NCBI GenBank assembly: GCA_019095985.1
Contig: CM032660.1
Coordinates: 44,061,751 to 44,125,750, forward strand
DNA length: 64,000 bases
Direction: 5' to 3'
From: Streblospio benedicti
Taxonomy: Eukaryota > Annelida > Polychaeta > Spionida > Spionidae
The number at the start of each line of letters is the position of its first letter. Within the stretch, counting starts at the first letter, position 1. The notes under the pieces are model-generated. The model had not been told where the DNA came from and made no database searches. It saw nothing but the letters and a program-made list of their open reading frames with translations. Positions 59,549 to 64,000 of the stretch are shown here, piece after piece. Made by a program: the position numbers and the translations under genes.

Positions 59549-60080
59549 AATTATATAAATTTAGGAACATGAAAAACATATATGATAACTCTCAGTTTCA
59601 TTCAGGGTCCAAAAAAACACACTCCCAAAAAACAGAGGAGGCAGTTGCTACGGCCCTGTACTGTCTGTGTTTGTTCCACGTGATTTTGGCAATCACCTGT
59701 TGCTGTATGAATGCGGGTATAAAATTAAGTGGAATTCTGTGCAGCTGAAAGGATACTTATTGAGGGTATAATTGCTTGTTTGATGTTCCTACTCCTGGGC
59801 CTGCGTCAGTTTGGTCAAAGATTATTGGTTTCAAATCGGTGGATTAATATTAAATTAGAATATTAAATATTCTAAATGTACTGTTGTTGCTTGTTTATGT
59901 AGCTATGTATAAATATGTACAATAGCCTGGATGGGGGGTCATAGTTTCAATATCATTCGCGCAGGGGGGGGGGGGTCGGACTTTTCATTTTATCATGATA
60001 GGGGGGTCAGACTTGAAAAACAAATTCCTCCGAAAAAACAACTGCCCCCCACCGAGAAAGTCGAAATGACTCTTCCCTTA

Positions 60081-60401
60081 CAACTTATAAACGTCCAAAC
60101 CTACAAATATGAGAGAAAAACAACTTACAGTTAAGACTAGTTGATCACAAACATATCATATCGTATATAATGTTTTGAACTTGTGAACCAGCATAACCAA
60201 TCCATGAAATTGGCAATAAGTGTTAAAATCAAGAATTTGCCTAGTAAATAAAACGTTAATATTGAATGATGATTGCTTGTGGTTATTTCATATTTAACCA
60301 CAGATGTACAGGTATCACTATTGCTTCATGTGCAATAACTATCACATCACGCGAATTGGAGCAATTGTTCAGTGCATTAGATATGCACAATACAGTCAAG
60401 A
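60081..60401. other. Intergenic, nothing recognised
   Basis: AT-rich stretch between the repeat island and the last exon of the TIR-type remnant. On the minus strand it would be the 3' UTR of that gene; AATAAA on that strand is not obvious. Confidence 0.5.
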
Positions 60402-61450
60402 TTATGTCACATCACCACCATTGTCATTATTACTCCCAAAGATTTCTCTCCGCCCGTCGTGTAAGTGCTGTCCTAAAGTTTTCAGGCCTTTAGAGATTTG
60501 TGTCAGAGGGTTGAGGAAGTGCGATGTTTTTGCTGGACTTGGCGATGCGTCACGTGCCAAGTGAGACCTGGTGGGAGGACTTGGTGATACATCACGTGAA
60601 TATCTGAAGATTTCAGGAAAAAATACTTACAGTTGAATGAACTTAAATTGGTGATATACTCACTGAACATTAGTACAATTGCACTTGATCACTGTGGCAA
60701 AGTGATAACATTTTTCTTATACATGGTTTGCAATACTTTACCCTTCTTACTGCAACAAAGAAATGCAATATGGCCATTATATGTACGGTATCATTATGCT
60801 ATCAAAACAAATATATACGGTGTTATGGTTGTTACCGTGTATGGCTTGGACATGATATTTCCCGGTAGAGGTGACTTATTTGAGGACCCTGGTTGCAGGT
60901 GGCATCCCAGCTGGAATCAGTCACTTTGGACGTGATGAACTTCTCTAGCTTATTATTACAGTCATCTTGATATTTTGGACCCATCTAAAAGTATTTGGAA
61001 CACACACGCACGTTAGACATGTAACTTGCAATCATAATCCTATTACTGGTTCGACCCCAAAAATACATGTTGTTCTGTGTAGGAAATTACAAATTTTAAA
61101 GATGATATGATTAGGCCTACCTACTCGACAAATCAATATCGTAAGAATGATTTGGTGGTCAGCAGGATAGCACAAAACACATGTGACCAGGAAATGATCT
61201 ACACACAGTGCATGCGTTTGCTTGATTTTACAGGAATATATGAGATCATGTTGTTTTGTCAAGACAAGTTGACAGCAGTAAAGACAAAGGTTCTCACGTG
61301 ATGGCATTGTAGCGGCTGACGTTTCTTATGTCTTCTGGAAGGTTTTCAGCTGCTGGGAGTTGTCCATCACCGGTATAATCTTACAGCCAGCTTCTATCGC
61401 AACTACAATTTCCTGCCAATCAATCACAAACCCTACTGACAATGAGCCTT
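60402..61450 (-). pseudogene. SARM1-like TIR-domain gene remnant
   Basis: Minus strand. The segment from about 61450 to a GTGAGA donor at 61297 reads IDWQEIVVAIEAGCKIIPVM and LPAAENLPEDIRNVSRYNAI. The exon starting at 60984 gives KYQDDCNNKLEKFITSKVTD. The terminal exon 60402-60603 gives SRDVSPSPPTRSHLARDASP, then LTQISKGLKTLGQHLHDGRR and ends NNDNGGDVT. The first two match the second half of the SARM1 TIR domain (D-W-V-H-K-E-I-V, G-x-x-I-V-P-I-I-D, V-L-P-E-D-M, W-S-H-E-Y-Q, E-K-I-I-R-F). SARM1-type TIR domains hydrolyse NAD. The upstream half of the domain was not found and the frame is broken at least twice, so a decayed copy or a badly assembled gene. Splice sites are still recognisable. 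Confidence 0.65.
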
Positions 61451-61524
61451 GAAAAAACGTACGTTTGCCGCACTCAACACTCACGGATCGTTACGATCTC
61501 CTTGCGAATGTGCCCTAGGCTTTA

Positions 61525-61826
61525 GGGAACGATCATACCGGGGGAGGGGGGGGTCGTCCAAAAAGGTGGGGGGTCGTCCAACTTTTCTGATTCCTTTCCG
61601 GGAGTTGGTGTGTGTGTGTCGCTGAACCTTTTTATCACGCTACGGTATAGTTTTTCAAATATTTTTTTTAGCAATGCTATGATATATATGACTATATAGA
61701 GCACTTTTTCTTTAGCGGGTCAGGGGGGGGACCACTCAACTTTTTAAAATGTTAATGGGAGGGGGGGGGTCAGTTAACTTATTCTTCGACCCTCCAAAAA
61801 TGGACGACTCTCCAGTATCGTTATTT
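61525..61826. repeat. G-rich inverted-repeat element, about 300 bp
   Basis: Left part GGGAACGATCATACC, then long G runs with GGGGGGTCGTCCAACTTTT; right part CCAAAAATGGACGACTCTCC, then agtatcgtt. Reverse-complementing the right part gives AACGATACTGGAGAGTCGTC, similar to the left. Inside, TCAGGGGGGGGACCACTCAACTTTT and a further GGGGGGGGGTC unit (61761-61771) show the same GGGGGGTC-x-ACTTTT motif as the 56179-60077 element. It abuts the TIR-type remnant. Ends are approximate. Confidence 0.5.
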
Positions 61827-61829
61827 ATG

Positions 61830-62706
61830 ATAGTTCCAGTTAGGTATAATGATACCCTAGGAGTAACATTGCAGTATGAGCCACCATGGTGATTGATCTT
61901 TAATGAAAGTAGAATTACAAAGTTGAGAACACATGAAGTGTTGAGTATATACGATGTACTAAGACACACTTAGAAAACACAGTGAATTGTTCCCACTTGA
62001 TATTTAACGTGCAGAGAATCAGACCTCTGTAGAACACATGCAAATATCTATAGAAAATCAAATATTTTATGCGAGAAAAATTATGAACAAACAAAACAAC
62101 TGCTCATGTAATATAGAATGATGTTACAAGCTTTTATCTTATTTCGTCGGGACTAAATGATAATGCATTAGGAGCTGATGTGTGTATGATTCTGTGCAGC
62201 TCATAAACGATAAATGCATCTTTAATGACGACTCATGTAGCACAAATTGTATGATGGTGGTACAGTGCATACGCAGATAATTATTTGTGCACATTAGCAA
62301 GGTGGTGGATTTTTGTTATGTCAACACGCTTAATGGTGATTTTACCCAATAAATTGGATGGCATGAAGGTTTGCTCTAATGGACAAAACTGTTCTTTGCA
62401 AACGTGTACGCAGCGTCAACGTTATCATCAATTGTTCACTGCAGATTTTAATTAGATGTTTTTCGTGCATAGGCACATTCCAAAATGCAAGTTACAGTGT
62501 AATAAGCTATATAGCCATGGAATATGTTATACCATGCTTGACTTGTAAGTAAACGGATATACTATCAGTGCACAAAACATTTTGTGTGAGTATCAAAATA
62601 CAAGAGATAACTTTATGGATTATGATGTGAATATTGGAAGGTTTAATATATCTTAAAACTGGTTTGGTGTGTCACTCAATTTGTGTTAATCAAAATAGAC
62701 ATCAAC
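61830..62706. other. Upstream region of the TRPV-like gene
   Basis: AT-rich, no ORF or repeat recognised. An in-frame TAA at 62644-62646 shows that the downstream frame cannot start further left without splicing. No obvious TATA box; the promoter or an upstream exon may lie here. Confidence 0.5.
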
Positions 62707-64000
62707 ATGAGTGGAGAATATACCGATAACAGAAACAAGACAATTGCAGAATTGAAAAGGTCATTTGAAAAATCAATTCAACTTGGTCTGAAGACTGGCT
62801 GTAATTTTTGCACATTTCACGAAGCTTTAGTGCAAGGAGACGTACAGTTTGTAAAAGATGTCATTGCTAATTTGAATGATTCTAATTTTACTCTGTTTGT
62901 AATAAATTCAAAAATCACCTACACCATCCCAAAGGTTAAATGGTCAAATATAAAGATTGTATCTCCGACCATACTGTGTGAATTGCCTCTACTGCTTGCC
63001 GTATACAGTCGAAATGTCAATATAGTGAAGTTTTTGGTCCGCAGAGGAGCTGATATTCATATGCAAGATTCACAAAATAACACAATTATTCATCATCTGG
63101 TGCTATTATCAAAATCACATCCAAAGATTGCCTGTGATATATACACCGATATAATAACTGCTTTAGATGATTTATCAAAGAGAAAATCACTGCTTGAAAA
63201 AGAAAACAATGACAACCTAAATGCTGCAGAATTTGCCGCAGAACTGTTTCTTCCAGAGATTCTACTGTGCATACTGAATACTGAAGGAGTGTACATGTTT
63301 GATAATGGAATGATAGGCATACGGAAACACATAATGTACAAAATTCCCATGAATAGGAAGCCATTAATACAAATGATAGCCCATGTGCCAAAACGTGCTT
63401 TAGAACGATACTCTAGGTCTCAAATCCTGACATCTGAGCCAGTCCATTCCATGATAGAACACTATACACAGGAGTACAAGAAGTCCATGGTACAGTGGAT
63501 ATGTTCAACATCATTTTTTGTTGGAGTTTACTTCTGTTACTTAGGACTCTATCTAACACAGCAAAGCACCAGACTTGCATTCAGAGCGTTCAATTTCTTT
63601 ATATTCAGTTCATATCTAATAATCAACATTCTTATAATGATGCCAATAACAATACGTATGAGCAGAAATCCACGGGGAATGCTGAAAGCAGCGAGAACGT
63701 TTTTCACCGGGAGCAAATCATATGTGGCTTCATCTGGTCTCAGGAAATTTCAAGTTTTCTTTTTCAATTTAGCATTCTGTATCTCTGCACTGGATGTGTT
63801 TTTCCCACTCTGTGGCAATCGAGTAAGGCACATGTTACACGCTCTCTGTGCACCTTCGGGGGCATTATGTTTGATGATGTTTTTACAATTATGGGGTCGT
63901 GCAAGTTACCTTTTACTCATCATTCAAAAGATGTGGGTGCAGTACATGACATATCTCACGATTGCTTGCTTTTACAGTTGTGCATTCATACTGTCAAATT
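62707..64000 (+). CDS. TRPV-like ankyrin/transmembrane cation channel, 3'-partial
   Basis: One uninterrupted frame from the ATG at 62707 (first Met after the in-frame TAA at 62644) to the window end, 431 codons, no intron. Ankyrin-type repeats at about residues 35-60 and 90-130 (ELPLLLAVYSRNVNIVKFLV, RRGADIHMQDSQNNTIIHHL; TRPV5/6 has I-V-R-L-L-I-E-H-G-A-D-I and a G-N-T-V-L-H-I-L at this place), a further repeat to about 200, a pre-S1 linker, then hydrophobic segments at about 264-284, 294-316, 349-368, 380-397 and 412-430. LIIQKMWVQYMTY matches the TRPV S4-S5 linker (I-M-I-Q-K-M). The pore and C-terminus are outside the window. Known TRPV channels pass Ca2+/Na+ in response to heat, mechanical or chemical cues; the ligand here is unknown. 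Lack of introns suggests a retrocopy-derived or expanded subfamily. Confidence 0.85.
   Translation, partial: MSGEYTDNRNKTIAELKRSFEKSIQLGLKTGCNFCTFHEALVQGDVQFVKDVIANLNDSNFTLFVINSKITYTIPKVKWSNIKIVSPTILCELPLLLAVYSRNVNIVKFLVRRGADIHMQDSQNNTIIHHLVLLSKSHPKIACDIYTDIITALDDLSKRKSLLEKENNDNLNAAEFAAELFLPEILLCILNTEGVYMFDNGMIGIRKHIMYKIPMNRKPLIQMIAHVPKRALERYSRSQILTSEPVHSMIEHYTQEYKKSMVQWICSTSFFVGVYFCYLGLYLTQQSTRLAFRAFNFFIFSSYLIINILIMMPITIRMSRNPRGMLKAARTFFTGSKSYVASSGLRKFQVFFFNLAFCISALDVFFPLCGNRVRHMLHALCAPSGALCLMMFLQLWGRASYLLLIIQKMWVQYMTYLTIACFYSCAFILSN

Larger units (their letters stand above)
57216..59658. mobile_element. hAT-like inner insertion of about 2.4 kb
   Basis: Left end CAGGGCCGTGGCCAGGATTG and right end GTTGCTACGGCCCTG share CAGGGCCGTRGC as an inverted pair, with aacagaggaggca just inside both ends (same orientation). 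The left end interrupts the family A LINE. An 8-bp duplication is not clear (aactgctg versus tactgtct). The interior contains a C-rich run at 57322-57333, a plus-strand LINE tail and the family B LINE, so it is either a composite or two halves of different copies. Confidence 0.4.
56179..60077. mobile_element. 3.9-kb TTA-flanked inverted-repeat element with G-rich subterminal repeats, nested
   Basis: Left end GGGAAGAGTCATTTTGACTT, then TCTCGGGGGGG; right end CGAGAAAGTCGAAATGACTC, then TTCCC at 60077: an inverted pair of about 35 bp with 3 differences. TTA flanks both sides (56176-56178 and 60078-60080). Inside each end are direct-orientation units of GGGGGGTC-rr-ACTTTT type (three on the left, two to three on the right). 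A TTA duplication with GGG ends recalls PIF/Harbinger-type elements, but no transposase was found; the interior is filled by other transposons (next entries). Confidence 0.7.

Noticed and set aside
63086-63391. Two minus-strand frames of 85-101 codons
   Set aside because: Antisense shadows of the TRPV-like coding frame, which is open across the whole region.

Overview
The window is animal nuclear DNA. It is AT-rich, carries many GT-AG introns of roughly 100-1000 bases, and is full of short DNA transposons and broken LINEs. The gene content (a motile-cilium central-apparatus protein, a secreted CAP protein, a SARM1-type TIR remnant, a TRPV-like channel), the frequent TACATGTA words, and a CATCACTTGGCG-(TCCGTCG)n type dispersed repeat suggest a marine invertebrate. 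A lophotrochozoan such as a mollusc is plausible, but I cannot fix the phylum from sequence alone. One N at 52275 points to a draft assembly.

Positions 1-50285 (+) hold almost all of one very large gene, CFAP46 (TTC40), a TPR protein of the C1d projection of the axonemal central pair. I traced 82 coding exons from 1249 to the stop at 49712, with phases that agree at every junction (about 3130 residues). The first roughly 80-100 residues lie left of the window. TPR-like helical blocks alternate with Ser/Lys-rich linkers. The C-terminal third looks like a CHAT (caspase/separase-like) fold without the catalytic pair. Three of the linkers or loops contain tandemly duplicated, phase-preserving tiny exons: an 18-nt exon x2 near 19.8 kb, a Gly-Lys exon x2 near 26.0-26.5 kb, and a 30-nt exon x3 plus a longer fourth relative at 42.4-45.0 kb. 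An alternative 3' terminal exon with its own AATAAA lies at 38919-39351.

The introns of CFAP46 carry a 220-bp hAT-like MITE, a TA-flanked 609-bp inverted-repeat element, a 363-bp MITE inside the exon array, several fold-back repeats (one with 89-bp arms), a minisatellite, and LINE debris.

From 50.5 to 54.0 kb on the minus strand, converging on CFAP46, is a seven-exon secreted CAP/SCP gene with a signal peptide and a single frame conflict in exon 4. A possible last exon of another minus-strand gene lies at 54883-55022. From 56179 to 60077 is a nested repeat island: an outer TTA-flanked inverted-repeat element with G-rich subterminal repeats, two unrelated LINE fragments, and a hAT-like inner insertion. 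From 60402 to about 61450 (-) are decayed exons of a SARM1-like TIR gene. From 62707 to the window end (+) is the intronless 5' part of a TRPV-like ankyrin/transmembrane channel, open at the edge.

The genes do not form an operon or a pathway. CFAP46 is a structural ciliary gene, and the right third is a repeat-rich stretch with secreted, immune-like and sensory-channel genes.
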